Below are positions 18,435-28,602 of a DNA stretch of 64,000 nt, in pieces. Under the pieces are notes generated by a model that was not told where the DNA came from, did not search any database, and was given only the letters and a program-made list of their open reading frames with translations. The DNA is taken from positions 267,388 through 331,387 of the forward strand of contig JAUILZ010000001.1 in the NCBI GenBank assembly GCA_030432755.1, written 5' to 3'. Position numbers and translations under genes: made by a program. The stretch is from Gammaproteobacteria bacterium (GTDB lineage Bacteria > Pseudomonadota > Gammaproteobacteria > Arenicellales > Poriferihabitantaceae). The number at the start of each line of letters is the position of its first letter. Positions within the stretch are counted from its first letter, which is position 1.

Positions 18435-18571
18435 GGTCGTTTCCTCCGGCAGAGACATTGGCTCGCGCCGCCGCAACTGCCACGCAGCGGGCAGCGGCCG
18501 AGGAGCACACCGATCCCGAGGCCGAGAACGGCGAGCGCGAAGATCGCAAGGCTGAAAAGTACCGTCGTCAT
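18431..18571 (-). CDS. nqrM: NqrM, Na+-NQR maturation factor (short)
   Basis: A 46-aa protein: one N-terminal transmembrane helix (LFSLAIFALAVLGLGIGVLL), then the cysteine cluster CPLRGSCGGASQCLC. NqrM is needed to deliver iron for the Fe centre held between NqrD and NqrE; the GSCGG plus nearby Cys pattern is the family mark. The protein is shorter than many relatives. It overlaps apbE upstream and the CBS gene downstream by 4 bp each, which fits tight coupling. Confidence 0.82.
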   Translation of the reverse strand: MTTVLFSLAIFALAVLGLGIGVLLGRCPLRGSCGGASQCLCRRKRP

Positions 18572-19608
18572 GCGTTGGCCTCCAGGCGCGCCCAGGCGGG
18601 GGTGCGCCGCAACTGCGGGCCGGAAGCGCCGCGTGCGAGAAACAGGGCGGCGATGCCGCGCTCCAGCGCATGCAGGAAGCCCGCGTCGGGTCCCATCACC
18701 ATCAGCGCCGTGGACCAGGCATCGGCCATGCGGCAATCCGCCGCCGCCACGCTCACCAGCGCGAGCCCGTGGTCCACCGGCAATCCGCTGCGCGGATCGA
18801 TGACATGGCTGTAGCGCCGCCCGCCACGGATGAAATAGTGGACGAAGTCGCCCGAGGTCGCTACCGCCAGGCGGTCCAGCCGGACCCGGCTGACGAGGCG
18901 CCCGCCGGGGCCCTCGACGCCCACCAGCCAGCCATTGGCCCCATCATCCGTGGGCGATCCCGCGCAACGGATCTCGCCGCCGATCTCCACCAGGTAGTCG
19001 GCGATGCCGTGTGTGGAAAGGATTGCCGCCAGCCGGTCGACTGCCTCCCCCTTGGCGATGCCGTTCAGGTCGAGCGTGGCATCGGCGCGATTCTTGATCA
19101 CGCCGCCATCCCGGATCTCCAGCGAGGCGCCACGCACACGTTCGAGCAGGGCCGGGGACACCGCAAGATCGGGTTCCATGGCATGGGCGCCCGGCCCGAA
19201 GCCCCAGCGCGCCACCAGGGGCGCCGCGAAAGGGTCGTACGCCCCACCACTTTCGGCGCGCACCGCGAGCGCGGCGCGGACGAGGTCTATATCGCCCGCC
19301 GACAACACCTGCACCACGCCCCCCGGCGCGCGGTTCAACGCCGCCAGTTCGCTGTTCGGGCGATACAGGGAGAACCGGCTCTCGACCTCGTCCAGCGCGC
19401 CGTTGATCACTCGCCGCAACAGGGGCAGCCGGGTGACAGGCACGTCACCACCGAGGCGTATTCGGAAGGCGGTACCCATGGTGTGACCGGCCAGGTCCGG
19501 GAGCGCGGCCCAGGTCCAGCGCGGCGCGACGGAGGCAATCGAGAGCGTTGCTGCCAGTCGCAGGAACCGGCGACGGCCGTCCCGTGGATGTTTGCTGTCC
19601 GTATTCAA
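18568..19608 (-). CDS. apbE: FAD:protein FMN transferase
   Basis: ApbE transfers FMN from FAD to a threonine in target proteins; in Na+-NQR the targets are NqrB and NqrC. The 346-aa protein starts with a twin-arginine signal (GRRRFLRLAATLSIASV, cleavage near TWAALP), so it is exported folded. Visible motifs: HTMGTAFRI, the DLNGIAKGEAVDRLA block, IEIGGEIRC-like VEIGGEIRCAG and the metal/flavin region around SHVIDPRSG. It lies between nqrF and nqrM, matching its role in maturing this complex. Confidence 0.95.
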   Translation of the reverse strand: MNTDSKHPRDGRRRFLRLAATLSIASVAPRWTWAALPDLAGHTMGTAFRIRLGGDVPVTRLPLLRRVINGALDEVESRFSLYRPNSELAALNRAPGGVVQVLSAGDIDLVRAALAVRAESGGAYDPFAAPLVARWGFGPGAHAMEPDLAVSPALLERVRGASLEIRDGGVIKNRADATLDLNGIAKGEAVDRLAAILSTHGIADYLVEIGGEIRCAGSPTDDGANGWLVGVEGPGGRLVSRVRLDRLAVATSGDFVHYFIRGGRRYSHVIDPRSGLPVDHGLALVSVAAADCRMADAWSTALMVMGPDAGFLHALERGIAALFLARGASGPQLRRTPAWARLEANA

Positions 19609-19610
19609 GA

Positions 19611-20823
19611 TCAGACTCCGAAATCGTCGAAGAAGATATCGGCGGGATCCACACCCAGGCCGTCCAGCATGGCGCGCACCGCCTTGATCATCAGTGGCGG
19701 ACCGCAGAGATAGTACTCGCAGTCCTCCGGTGCGCGATGACTTCCCAGATACTGGTCGAGCACCACCTGGTGGATGAACCCGGTGGCGCCCTCCCAGCGG
19801 TCCTCCGGCCGCGGGGCCGACAGCGCCGGGTGCCAGGTGAAGTTATCGTGGCGCGCGGCGAGATCCGCGAAGACGTCCGCGTAGTAGAGTTCGCTGGCGC
19901 AGCGGGCGCCGTACCAGTAGCTTATCCGGCGGCTGCTGCGCTGCACCTCGAGGAGGTCGCGAACCTGGGCATGGAGCGGTGCCATGCCCACGCCGCCACC
20001 GATGAAGATCGCCTCGCGGCCGCTGTCGCGGACGAAGAAGTGGCCGAACGGTCCCGAGACCTCCACCGTGTCTCCCGGCTTCAATGTGAAGAGCCAGCTC
20101 GACACCACCCCCGCGGGCAGTTTCTGCCGCCCGGGCGGCGGCACAGCGGCGCGGATGTTGAGGCGGACGCGATCGTCCTCGCCGGGTCCGTTGGCCATGG
20201 AGTACGCCCGGGTCACCGGCTGCCGGGTGCCCGCGGCCAGCGACAACAGGCCGTCGCGGCGCCAGGCGTCCCGCGTCTCCGGATCCAGGTCGATATCGGC
20301 GTAATCGAGTCTGTAGGGCGGGCAGGTGACCTGGATGAAGCTTCCCGGGCGACAGGTCAGGCGCTGACCCGGTGGCAGGGCGAGCACGATCTCCCGGATC
20401 AGGGTGGCGAGGCCGCGTACTTCCAGGACTTCACAGGCCCAGGTCTGCACGTCGAGATAGATCTCGTCCACCTCCACCGCCATGTCGCCGTTGACCGGCA
20501 CCTGGCAGGCCAGCCGGGCGCCATCTTTGCATTCCGCCCGGCCGAGGAGCGCCAGCTCCTGGGGCAACGCCTCGCCGCCTCCCGACGCCACCCGCACCCG
20601 GCACAGGCCGCAGGTGCCGGCGCCGCCGCAGGCCGATGGCAGGTGGATGCCCGCGATGCCGAGCACGCCAAGGAGGCGCTGGCCGACGCTCACCGTGAGT
20701 GGCTCCCGCCCATTGATCCGCACCCGGCAATCGCCGTGCGGTACCAGCAGCCGCCGCGCGCCCAGCACCAGCAGCGCCAGCACCAGTACGATGCCGGTGA
20801 AGGCGCCCACGCCGAGGCCGATT

Positions 20824-20831
<8 letters not shown>
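19611..20831 (-). CDS. nqrF: Na+-NQR subunit F (NADH entry, 2Fe-2S, FAD)
   Basis: NADH-oxidising subunit. One N-terminal helix ([18 protein letters not shown]) anchors it; a 2Fe-2S ferredoxin domain follows with [11 protein letters not shown] (three ligands) and RLACQ (fourth), then an FAD-binding domain ([12 protein letters not shown]) and a NAD-binding domain ([22 protein letters not shown]). 406 aa is normal. It overlaps the end of nqrE by 8 bp. Electrons flow NADH-FAD-2Fe-2S and on to NqrD/E. Confidence 0.96.
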
Positions 20832-21431
<600 letters not shown>

Positions 21432-21435
<4 letters not shown>

Positions 21436-22094
21436 CGTGGTGTCTCCGTGCCCGCCACGGGCGCGCGAAACTCCGGGCTCTCCACCTGCTCCGGCCGCCG
21501 CCGTCGGATCCACCAGATGATGACGGCGATGATGAAAAACGCGCTTGGCGGCAACAGCATGAGGTGCAGCGGCTCGAAGGCGCCGCCCAGTTCGGCCGGC
21601 AGGAACAGCTGCACCCCGAACAGGCTGCCCTGTCCCAGCAGTTCACGCACCGCGCCCACGATCATCAGCACCAGGCCGTAGCCGAGGCCGTTTCCGACGC
21701 CGTCGAGAAGGCTGTCCAGAGGGCGGTGATGCATCGCGAACCCCTCGGCGCGGCCGAGCACGATGCAGTTGGTCACGATGAGGCCGACGAACACCGACAG
21801 CCGCTTGCCGATCTCGAACAGGTACGCCTTCAGCACCAGGTCCACCACGATCACCAGCGAGGCGATGATGGTGATCTGGACGATGATGCGGATCGAGCGC
21901 GGCAGTTGTCGCCGGACCAGGCTGACCAGGAACCCGGAGAGCGCGAGCACGCAGGTCACCGCGATGCTCATCACCAGCGCGGTGTCGAGGGAGGTGGTCA
22001 CCGCGAGGGCGGAGCAGATACCGAGGATCTGCAGCGTGACCGGGTTTTCGCCGATGAGCGGCGTCACCAGGGTGCGGAATCGCGCGCCCGCCAT
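21432..22094 (-). CDS. nqrD: Na+-NQR subunit D
   Basis: A 220-aa membrane protein homologous to NqrE. Conserved blocks: [18 protein letters not shown] (with the first iron-ligand Cys), [19 protein letters not shown] (second Cys) and the end of the helix bundle around [12 protein letters not shown]. The start MAGARFRTL at 22094 lies 1 base after the nqrC stop; the longer frame reaching 22172 reads into nqrC. The C-terminal tail is a little longer than usual. Confidence 0.95.
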
Positions 22095-22095
22095 G

Positions 22096-22866
22096 TCAGG
22101 CTTCGCCCCGGCGCAGGCGCCGCAGGTAGGGGCCGAAGCCCAGCTCGCCGAGCCAGAAGCGGACCAGGCCATTGACCCCGCGCGTGGTACGCGTGGCGCC
22201 GGAGATGCCGTCGACGTGAAACGGGTCGCCGCGACGCCCGGTACCGCCCACGGTGATGCCCACCGAGCCGTCGTCGGCGTAGGCCTGCTTGCCCTGCCAG
22301 AGCGCCTCCCAGTCCGGCTCCTGGATGCGGCTGCCGAGGCCCGGGGTTTCGCCCTGCTCGTAGAAGCGCAAAGCCAGGATCTCGTTGCCGTCTCCGTCCA
22401 TTGCGAGGTAGCCGCGGAGCGCCGACTGGTATCCCGTACCCACTACCGGGAGGATCACAAGGCGCGGCGACCCGTCGTCGCGCCGCGCAAGGTAGATCAC
22501 GGCGTGGTTGGCGCGCCGGCCGATGCCGGCCGTATCCCGGTCCGCGGGCAGGGCGATGCTGCGATCGGGGTCACGCGTGGCGGCGACGGCATCGTAAAGG
22601 TCGGGGTCGACACCGTCGTCGTAGCTGCCATCGTCCAGGCGCACCACCCGGGGCTCGATGTCTTCACGCCCGATGCTGCCGATCGCATCGCCGAGCGTGG
22701 CGAGAGTGGCGTCCAGACGGGCAAAGCGCTCCGCTTCCAGGTTGGCGAGGTAACGCGGGCGCAGGCTCACCGCGGCGACGGATACCACGAGGGCGCAGAC
22801 CAGCGCGATGCACAGGGCGATTCCCAGGGCGCGCAGCGGGCTGTCGGCGGGGGCATCAGTGGGCAT
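22096..22866 (-). CDS. nqrC: Na+-NQR subunit C (covalent FMN)
   Basis: A 256-aa subunit with one N-terminal helix and a large periplasmic domain that carries covalent FMN. The flavinylation motif is intact: [10 protein letters not shown], with the acceptor Thr in SGAT, fitting the ApbE encoded downstream. The NPRYL-like [13 protein letters not shown] block, the GRG-like [13 protein letters not shown] segment and [12 protein letters not shown] are typical. It overlaps nqrB by 11 bp. Confidence 0.95.
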   Translation of the reverse strand: MPTDAPADSPLRALGIALCIALVCALVVSVAAVSLRPRYLANLEAERFARLDATLATLGDAIGSIGREDIEPRVVRLDDGSYDDGVDPDLYDAVAATRDPDRSIALPADRDTAGIGRRANHAVIYLARRDDGSPRLVILPVVGTGYQSALRGYLAMDGDGNEILALRFYEQGETPGLGSRIQEPDWEALWQGKQAYADDGSVGITVGGTGRRGDPFHVDGISGATRTTRGVNGLVRFWLGELGFGPYLRRLRRGEA

Positions 22867-23959
22867 GGCCAGTGTGCCTCCGGCGGATGTTGTGCGCGAC
22901 CACGCCGTGGTCGATTAGCGGCGCCAGCATCGATACCATCAGGATCGCCGGGTACACCGCGTCCGCGTGGGCGGGAGTTGCTACCCGCAGCAGGACCACC
23001 AGCAGTCCTGTCAGGATCCCCTGGATCCAGCGGCCCGCGTTTGTCGTGGTCGATGCCGACGGGTCGGTGGCGAGGAACACGACGCCGAATGCCGCGCCCC
23101 CCAGCACGAGGTGCCAGTGCCAGGGCAGGGTGGCCAGGCCGCCGTCCGCCATACCGTTACCCACGGCGTTCGCGACCAGGCTGCCGAGGACGATCCCGAT
23201 CACCGCGCCGGCGATGATCCGTATCGAGGCGAGACGGGCGGCGACCAGGATGGCGCCGCCGACGAGGATCGCCGGGAGCGCGGTCTCGCCCATCAGGCCC
23301 TGGGCGCGGCCGAGAATCGCGCCGCCCCAGTCGATGCCCGACCAGGCAAACGCGGCCATGCCTTCGCGGTGATAGGCGTCCAGCAGCGTGGTTCCCCCGT
23401 GACCCGCGAGCCCGGTCCACAGCGGGTGATCGGTGAGCGCTCCCGGGAACGACACCTGCATCGCCACCACGCCCACCAGCGCCGGGTTGAGAAAGGTGCG
23501 GCCCGCGCCGCCGAACACCGCGTAGGCGAACACCAGGCCGAAGGAGAGGCCGAACAGCGCCTGGCCCAGGGGCACCGCGGGATGGCAAAGCAGGGTGAAC
23601 AGCACGGCGTAGACGAGGTACGCGGGGTCGAAGGGCCTGCCCCTCGCCACCGCGAACACCCGCTCCCATACCCCGCCGGCGATGATCGTCAGGACGAGGA
23701 CCGGGAGCAGGTGCACCAGGCCGACGACCAGCACGTCCACTGCCGATGACCTGGCGGTGTCGACGCCGAGCGCCACGATGGCATGATCGCGCCAGCCGTC
23801 CGCGCCACCGCCATGGAGCGCGGCCGCGTCCAGGTATCGGCGACCGGTGGAGATCACCGACCAGGCGAGCACCGGCAGAAGGGCGAGCAGGCTGAGGCGT
23901 GCCAGGCGTCTGTAGCGGCCCGCCGGGGTTGGCGCGATGCCCGTCACGGCGCGCGCCAA
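22856..23959 (-). CDS. nqrB: Na+-NQR subunit B, divergent
   Basis: Membrane subunit that in known Na+-NQRs holds riboflavin, covalent FMN and part of the Na+ pathway. Clear family blocks: FGGAGRTFLNPALVGVV, RLASIRIIAGAVIG, WHWHLVLGGAAFGVVFLATD and LAPLIDHGVV. Two oddities. The N-terminus is about 45 residues shorter than usual: the best start is TTG 23959, two bases after the nqrA stop, or GTG 23947. The FMN-attachment block, normally D-x-x-S-G-A-T, reads AGHGGTTLL (near residue 187), so Asp, Ser and Ala of the ApbE consensus are lost although a Thr remains. Confidence 0.88.
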   Translation of the reverse strand: MARAVTGIAPTPAGRYRRLARLSLLALLPVLAWSVISTGRRYLDAAALHGGGADGWRDHAIVALGVDTARSSAVDVLVVGLVHLLPVLVLTIIAGGVWERVFAVARGRPFDPAYLVYAVLFTLLCHPAVPLGQALFGLSFGLVFAYAVFGGAGRTFLNPALVGVVAMQVSFPGALTDHPLWTGLAGHGGTTLLDAYHREGMAAFAWSGIDWGGAILGRAQGLMGETALPAILVGGAILVAARLASIRIIAGAVIGIVLGSLVANAVGNGMADGGLATLPWHWHLVLGGAAFGVVFLATDPSASTTTNAGRWIQGILTGLLVVLLRVATPAHADAVYPAILMVSMLAPLIDHGVVAHNIRRRHTGHAH

Positions 23960-23960
23960 C

Positions 23961-25232
23961 TCAGCCGCCCTCGCGCGAGATGCGGTCAAGCATGATGCGC
24001 AGCAATGCGCCGTAATCAGCGCCGGCGCTGGAGGCCGCGCTGAGCGCGGCGAGATCCTCCTCCACCAGTTCCAGCGCGCCCAGCGCCCGTGCGCGCTCCG
24101 CGTCGCCCACCAGCAACGCCCGCAGCATCGGCGCGGCGAGGATGCCGGGCGGAGACAGGCGGTCGAGGTCGGTGGTGGGCAGCAGAGGGGCGATGGTATC
24201 GTCATCGGCCCCCGCGCCAGGCGGCAGTGCCGTGATCTGGAACTGGCGCTGGCCGAGAAACGCGCCCGGACCGGCCGCCAGGCGGCCATGGGTGGCGGCG
24301 CCGGTGACGAGCGTGGCCGCCGGATCGATGGTCATCCCGGCGACGACGTCGGCCACCGCGGCCCCCTGGGCCACTTCCACCAGGCAGGGCGATGCGACGC
24401 CCGGGCCGCCCACCGAGACGACGCGTTCGCGCCAGGGAATTCCCTCGCGCAGCAGGCGGCCGAGGGACATCACGTCCTGGCAGGTGATTTCCCAGGCCGT
24501 ACGCCCGCCGCCGCCCACGGGGCAGAGGTGGTGAATCGACACACCGGGCAGACACGCGGGGTGGCCACCCGACACGGTCACCGGGCGCACCCTGGAATCG
24601 GTGGCCGCCGGGGCCGGCTGCCCCGGGGCGACGCAGCAATAGACGGTGCATTGCGCCATGATCGCCAGCGCATCGAGCCCGGCGGCGAACCACCCCGGTT
24701 GACGCGCGATCACCTGTGCCGGGTCCGGCGCCAGGGGCCGGGTATCCAGCGCGGCGACGAACACCGCGTCGGGCGAGGCGTCGGGCAGGGGCAGGTAGCC
24801 GTAGGGGCGGGTCCGGATCGCGGTCCACAGGCCGCTTTCCAGCATCAGGCGGCGGATATCGCCGGGTCCCGGCCGCTCCGGTACCTTGAGTTCGTCGGCC
24901 GCCGGCGCGTCGTCCCCGCGGATGGCGATCCACTGGAGCGAACGCCGGGCACCACGCTGCACCCGGCTCACCGTGCCGCCGATGGCGGCGGTGAAGGCGA
25001 TATCCGGGTGCCGACGGTCGCGCAGGAGCACGCCCCCGGGCGCCACCGGGTCGCCCTCGTCCACCACGACGTCGAACCGGGTGCCGGGAAAATCCGCGCC
25101 GAGGACACCCACGCGCGACGCAGCTTGCGCGCGTAGCGTGTCCAATCCCGGCGCGGCGCCGAGCGCGGGCAGGGGCACGCCACGCACGGCGATGCTGAGC
25201 GCCGGCGCGGCGCCGTCAGCCGGCGACCGCAT
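23961..25232 (-). CDS. nqrA: Na+-NQR subunit A, divergent
   Basis: A 423-aa soluble subunit of Na+-NQR, first nqr gene of the operon. It has the biotin/lipoyl-like N-terminal fold typical of NqrA and RnfC (VDEGDPVAPGGVLLRDRRHPDIAFTA is split here by non-family residues), the IGGTVSRVQRGARRSLQWI block and VSVGGPGVASPCLVEV. Similarity to standard NqrA is modest and length is shorter than the usual ~445 aa. Its start lies 17 bp inside the upstream iron-sulfur gene, a strong coupling sign. Confidence 0.85.
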   Translation of the reverse strand: MRSPADGAAPALSIAVRGVPLPALGAAPGLDTLRAQAASRVGVLGADFPGTRFDVVVDEGDPVAPGGVLLRDRRHPDIAFTAAIGGTVSRVQRGARRSLQWIAIRGDDAPAADELKVPERPGPGDIRRLMLESGLWTAIRTRPYGYLPLPDASPDAVFVAALDTRPLAPDPAQVIARQPGWFAAGLDALAIMAQCTVYCCVAPGQPAPAATDSRVRPVTVSGGHPACLPGVSIHHLCPVGGGGRTAWEITCQDVMSLGRLLREGIPWRERVVSVGGPGVASPCLVEVAQGAAVADVVAGMTIDPAATLVTGAATHGRLAAGPGAFLGQRQFQITALPPGAGADDDTIAPLLPTTDLDRLSPPGILAAPMLRALLVGDAERARALGALELVEEDLAALSAASSAGADYGALLRIMLDRISREGG

Positions 25233-26523
25233 CGCCTTGCCCGTCCTCCGCCAGGTATTCCGCCAGCAGTTCCGTCAGGCCCATCACCTCGACATCCATG
25301 GCGTAGTGCTCGATGCCCTCCTCGAGGATGTTGCGGCAGTTGGCGCAGGCGGTAACCACCGCTTCCACGCCCAGGGTTTCGAACTGAGCCTTCTTGCGCC
25401 GGAATGCCGCGAGTCGGAGACCTTCCGCGCGCTCGTTGGCGCTAACCCCGCCGCCACCGCCGCAGCACCAGTTCATCACGCCGCTGTCCGGGCCTTCGAC
25501 GACGTCCGCCGCTACCGCCTCAAGGAGGCGGCGGGGCTCGTCCACCACGCCACCCTTGCGCACCAGGTTGCAGGGGTCGTGGAAGGTGACGCGCACGCCG
25601 GTCCTGCCCGCGGTGGGCAACCTGCCCGCGCGTTTCAACTCGTCCAGCAGTTCGACGATATGGATGATCCGGTACGGGACCTCGCGGCCCAGGAGTCCCG
25701 CGCTTTCCCACCGGATCGCGGTATAGGCGTGACCGCATTCCGGGCTGATGATGTTCTTCACGCCAAGGCTTTCCGCGGCGTCGAATACCCGTTGGAGCAA
25801 TTCCCTCGCCACGTCGGCGTCGCCGATCTGGATGCCGCTGTTGGTGGCCTCGAAGGCCCTGCTGCTGAGGGTCCAGGAAACGCCTGCGCGGTGCAGTATG
25901 CGGGTGATCGCCCCGATGTACTCGGGGTACCCCATGATCTCCAGCGACGACAGCAGGGCGAGGTAATCCGCGCCCTCCCGGTCCACCGGCACGCCGAGCC
26001 CGGTCTCCCTTTCCACGTGCCGGATCTGGGCTTCCAGCGCCTTCCAGGTGAGGCCCATGGGACTGCCGACCTCGACCGTGCGCCGGGTCGCGCCCTTGAG
26101 CCCCTCGGGCGCATAGCCGGCGGCGGCGAAGCCCTCGCGCTGCTTGCGCAGCATGGCGGTGATGTCGTTGCCCACCGGGCAGACCATGGTGCAGCGACCG
26201 CACAGCGTACAGGCATCGTAGACCAGTTCCTCCCAGTCGGCGAAGTCCTGCTCGTCCAGCGGTTCGCTGATCCCGAGTTTGCGCGCGAGGCGGCCGAAGA
26301 ACGTGTACTCCTGTCGCCAGACCTTCTTCAGCGGCGCCAGCTTGTGGATCGGCGTATAGCGCGGATCGCCCGTTTCCGCGTAGAAATGACAGGCCTCCGC
26401 GCACAAGCCGCAGTGAACGCAACTGGAAAACCACGTCGCGACCCGGGCGTCGATCTGCGCTCGCAGGCGTTCGATACCCCTCTCCAGGCTGGTTTCCGGC
26501 GCGTAGGTGGACATCCGGTTCAT
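25216..26523 (-). CDS. HdrD/DsrK-like iron-sulfur oxidoreductase
   Basis: A 435-aa cytoplasmic redox protein. N-terminal half: two 4Fe-4S motifs, CVHCGLCAEAC (around residue 36) and CTLCGRCTMVCPVG (around residue 102). C-terminal half: CCG-type domains, seen as SPECGHAY, FHDPCNLVRKGG, NWCCGGGGG and TACANC, as in heterodisulfide reductase subunit D, DsrK and TmcB. Such proteins move electrons between membrane cytochromes and soluble carriers. It lies between a cytochrome b gene (4-bp overlap) and nqrA (17-bp overlap), implying a complex linked to Na+-NQR. Confidence 0.88.
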   Translation of the reverse strand: MNRMSTYAPETSLERGIERLRAQIDARVATWFSSCVHCGLCAEACHFYAETGDPRYTPIHKLAPLKKVWRQEYTFFGRLARKLGISEPLDEQDFADWEELVYDACTLCGRCTMVCPVGNDITAMLRKQREGFAAAGYAPEGLKGATRRTVEVGSPMGLTWKALEAQIRHVERETGLGVPVDREGADYLALLSSLEIMGYPEYIGAITRILHRAGVSWTLSSRAFEATNSGIQIGDADVARELLQRVFDAAESLGVKNIISPECGHAYTAIRWESAGLLGREVPYRIIHIVELLDELKRAGRLPTAGRTGVRVTFHDPCNLVRKGGVVDEPRRLLEAVAADVVEGPDSGVMNWCCGGGGGVSANERAEGLRLAAFRRKKAQFETLGVEAVVTACANCRNILEEGIEHYAMDVEVMGLTELLAEYLAEDGQGDAVAG

Positions 26524-27158
26524 GCGCCGACTCCGTGGCGCGCGGCCCTGGCGCCCGTGGCTGCCCGGCCCATGAACAGGGTGAACGCATGCATCAGGTG
26601 GCTGAAGGGAAAATACAGAAGCAGCAGTTCCACCGCGAACACGTGCAGCACCCGCAGACCGGTGAAGGACTCATATAGCGCGAGGCAGCCGGTGAACATG
26701 GCGAGGAACGTGAGCCCCGCGGCGAGATGGTCGTCGAGCGAGGACAGCAGGCGAGTGACCGGGTGCATCACCCGCCTGAGCCAGAGGAGGATCAGCCCGG
26801 CGAAGGCCAACTCCGCCGCGATAACGAACCCCCAACGCGGCATCGGAGTCCAGCCGGGGCCAGGCAGGTAATGATCGAGGAAGCGCACGTGAGGCGCGGC
26901 AAAGAACAGCAGCGCGAACAGGCCGAGATGGAACGCATAGCCCGCGATAACGGGCAGCAGGTTTTTGCGGCCGACGCCGTTTCGCGGCCAGCTCCGCCGC
27001 AACAGCCCGGCGAGCCCGCCCGCCAGCCCGGAACCCCGGGGCGACGCCGGGTCGCGGGGGAACCCGAGCGCCAGGATGGCAACGATCCGCCAGGCCACGC
27101 CGAGGCAGAACACCAGCAGTGAAAACGTCCAGAGCGGGCCGAGAATGAAGCTAGTCAT
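26520..27158 (-). CDS. Cytochrome b membrane subunit (NarI/DsrM-like)
   Basis: A 212-aa integral membrane protein with about five helices. Histidines placed in helices (GYAFHLGLFALLFF, HVRFLDHYLPG, LRVLHVFAVELLLLYFPFSHLMHAF) are the pattern of di-heme b subunits related to NarI, DsrM and TmcC, which exchange electrons with quinones. Next to an HdrD/DsrK-like partner it forms the typical two-gene redox pair. It overlaps the upstream cytochrome gene by 8 bp. The ATG at 27158 is preferred; the frame upstream lies in the neighbouring gene. Confidence 0.82.
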   Translation of the reverse strand: MTSFILGPLWTFSLLVFCLGVAWRIVAILALGFPRDPASPRGSGLAGGLAGLLRRSWPRNGVGRKNLLPVIAGYAFHLGLFALLFFAAPHVRFLDHYLPGPGWTPMPRWGFVIAAELAFAGLILLWLRRVMHPVTRLLSSLDDHLAAGLTFLAMFTGCLALYESFTGLRVLHVFAVELLLLYFPFSHLMHAFTLFMGRAATGARAARHGVGA

Positions 27159-28155
27159 TACCTTTCGCGTCGTCATCCACCGCCGCGGGCGATTCGGTCT
27201 GTCGCAGCCACAGGTCGTGATGCAGCGCCGCCCAGCGACGCTCGACGGCGCCACCGAGCATCCCTCTCAGGGTCCCCTCGACGCCCACCGTGCCGAGGTA
27301 GACGTGGCCGAACGACACCGCGACCAGGATCAGCGCGGCGGCAACGTGAAGGAAATGCGCGAGTTCAAGCGTGGTGCGATCCCAGCCGAACACCGCGAAA
27401 TCGAGCACCAGGCCGGACAGGGACAGCCCGAGACCGAGGACACAGACCAGCCAGAACCATGCCTTCTCACCGAGGTTGAACCGCCAGGCGCTGGCGTGCC
27501 TGCCGAACAGGCCTCCACCGGCGGCAAGCCAGCCGAGGTCACCCCTTTGCGGGAGATTGTCACGCGCGTAGCCGCTGATCAGCAGGACGAGAGCGAACAG
27601 GAAGATCGGTCCGAACAGGTTATGCGCCTCCTTGGCGCCGGAGGCGATGGCGGCGAATCCGCGGGCGCCGAACAGGGGTTCCAGCGCCCCGCGACCATAG
27701 AGCAGGACCAGCCCGGTGACCGCCAGCAGCAGGAACAGGCTGGCCGTGAACCAGTGGGCAATGCGATGGTTGATGCTGAAGCGCGGTATCGTGGTTCCGT
27801 CATCCTCACCTTCCAGCCGTACCGGCCCGCGGAAGGCGTAAAACCCCGCGAGCGTGAGCAGGACGCCACCCAACAGCCACGCGCCCCAGGGCGCCAGCAG
27901 CCGATTGCGGGCCTGGCGCCACTCCTGGCCATGACGGTTCATGGCGACACCGGACTCCACTCCACGCACGGACGATACACCCGTGGCGCCTTCCTTGAGG
28001 GAGCGCCAGAAATCGGCACTGGTATGCCCGGGCGGCCGGGCAATGGCCGCCGTATCGCCACCGGACGCCGCCTGCTGCGCGGGCGCCGCCGGCGTCCAGC
28101 AGGCAAGCAGGAGCAGCGCGAAAACGGCGACCAACCAGTGGTAACGGCTAGGCAT
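27151..28155 (-). CDS. Formate dehydrogenase gamma-like cytochrome b
   Basis: A 334-aa protein: a signal-like hydrophobic start, a periplasmic linker, and a four-helix cytochrome b556 domain of the FdnI/FdoI type. Typical parts: RFSINHRIAHWFTASLFLLL (heme His), AHNLFGPIFLFALVLLI, FLHVAAALILVAVSFGHVYLGT and a cytoplasmic tail (AALHHDLWLR). The start is ATG 28155, with ATG 28164 as the alternative. No formate dehydrogenase alpha or beta gene is present. It heads the operon that continues into nqr, so quinol rather than formate may be its electron source. Confidence 0.83.
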   Translation of the reverse strand: MPSRYHWLVAVFALLLLACWTPAAPAQQAASGGDTAAIARPPGHTSADFWRSLKEGATGVSSVRGVESGVAMNRHGQEWRQARNRLLAPWGAWLLGGVLLTLAGFYAFRGPVRLEGEDDGTTIPRFSINHRIAHWFTASLFLLLAVTGLVLLYGRGALEPLFGARGFAAIASGAKEAHNLFGPIFLFALVLLISGYARDNLPQRGDLGWLAAGGGLFGRHASAWRFNLGEKAWFWLVCVLGLGLSLSGLVLDFAVFGWDRTTLELAHFLHVAAALILVAVSFGHVYLGTVGVEGTLRGMLGGAVERRWAALHHDLWLRQTESPAAVDDDAKGND

Positions 28156-28434
28156 GAGAACCATTTGGCTGAGTACGTCTCGTGGCAGGCCGGCGAAAGA
28201 GTCCCCGATATTACGGGCATCCGGCCAGTACATCAGTTGACGTGGATCATGTTCGGAGCAAACCCCGCTCTGTATCGTCCCGGGCATCGATCTCGCCGCT
28301 TGCCGGCATCGCAATGCCATACTAAGATTTGTCCCGGGGAGTTGGTGCGCAATCGGAGAATATTCATCTGGTAGCGCCATCCGCTCGCGTTTCCACGTGC
28401 GACTTACCATCATGAACTTCGGAGGAACCAGAAA

Positions 28435-28575
28435 TGCCACTGGCACGACACTTCTATCGGCAACGACAACTACAAGGTGGCGGGATCCGTGGCGTATTTC
28501 TGCGCCCTGGTGACAGCCGCCCCGTTGGCCGGGTACTTCGTTAGCCAGGGGTTCGTGGCGTCCAGCGTTCGTTAG
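28435..28575 (+). pseudogene. Possible small membrane protein, frame-disrupted at its start
   Basis: The 440-bp gap between the cytochrome gene and the next SDR holds one candidate. A strong ribosome-binding site (GGAGGAA) precedes an ATG at 28434 that opens only a 36-codon Arg/Gly-rich frame. The +1-shifted frame from 28435 reads more like a protein, HWHDTSIGNDNYKVAG followed by a hydrophobic helix ending SQGFVASSVR and a stop at 28573. This looks like a small one-helix membrane protein with an indel just after the start codon, or a coincidence. The rest of the gap shows nothing I can name. Confidence 0.3.
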
Positions 28576-28602
28576 AGGCGGGATATCGAATCCCGGCACA
28601 AG

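Noticed and set aside
27151..28155. Formate dehydrogenase operon
   Set aside because: Only a gamma-like cytochrome is present; no molybdopterin subunit or four-cluster ferredoxin subunit is encoded nearby.
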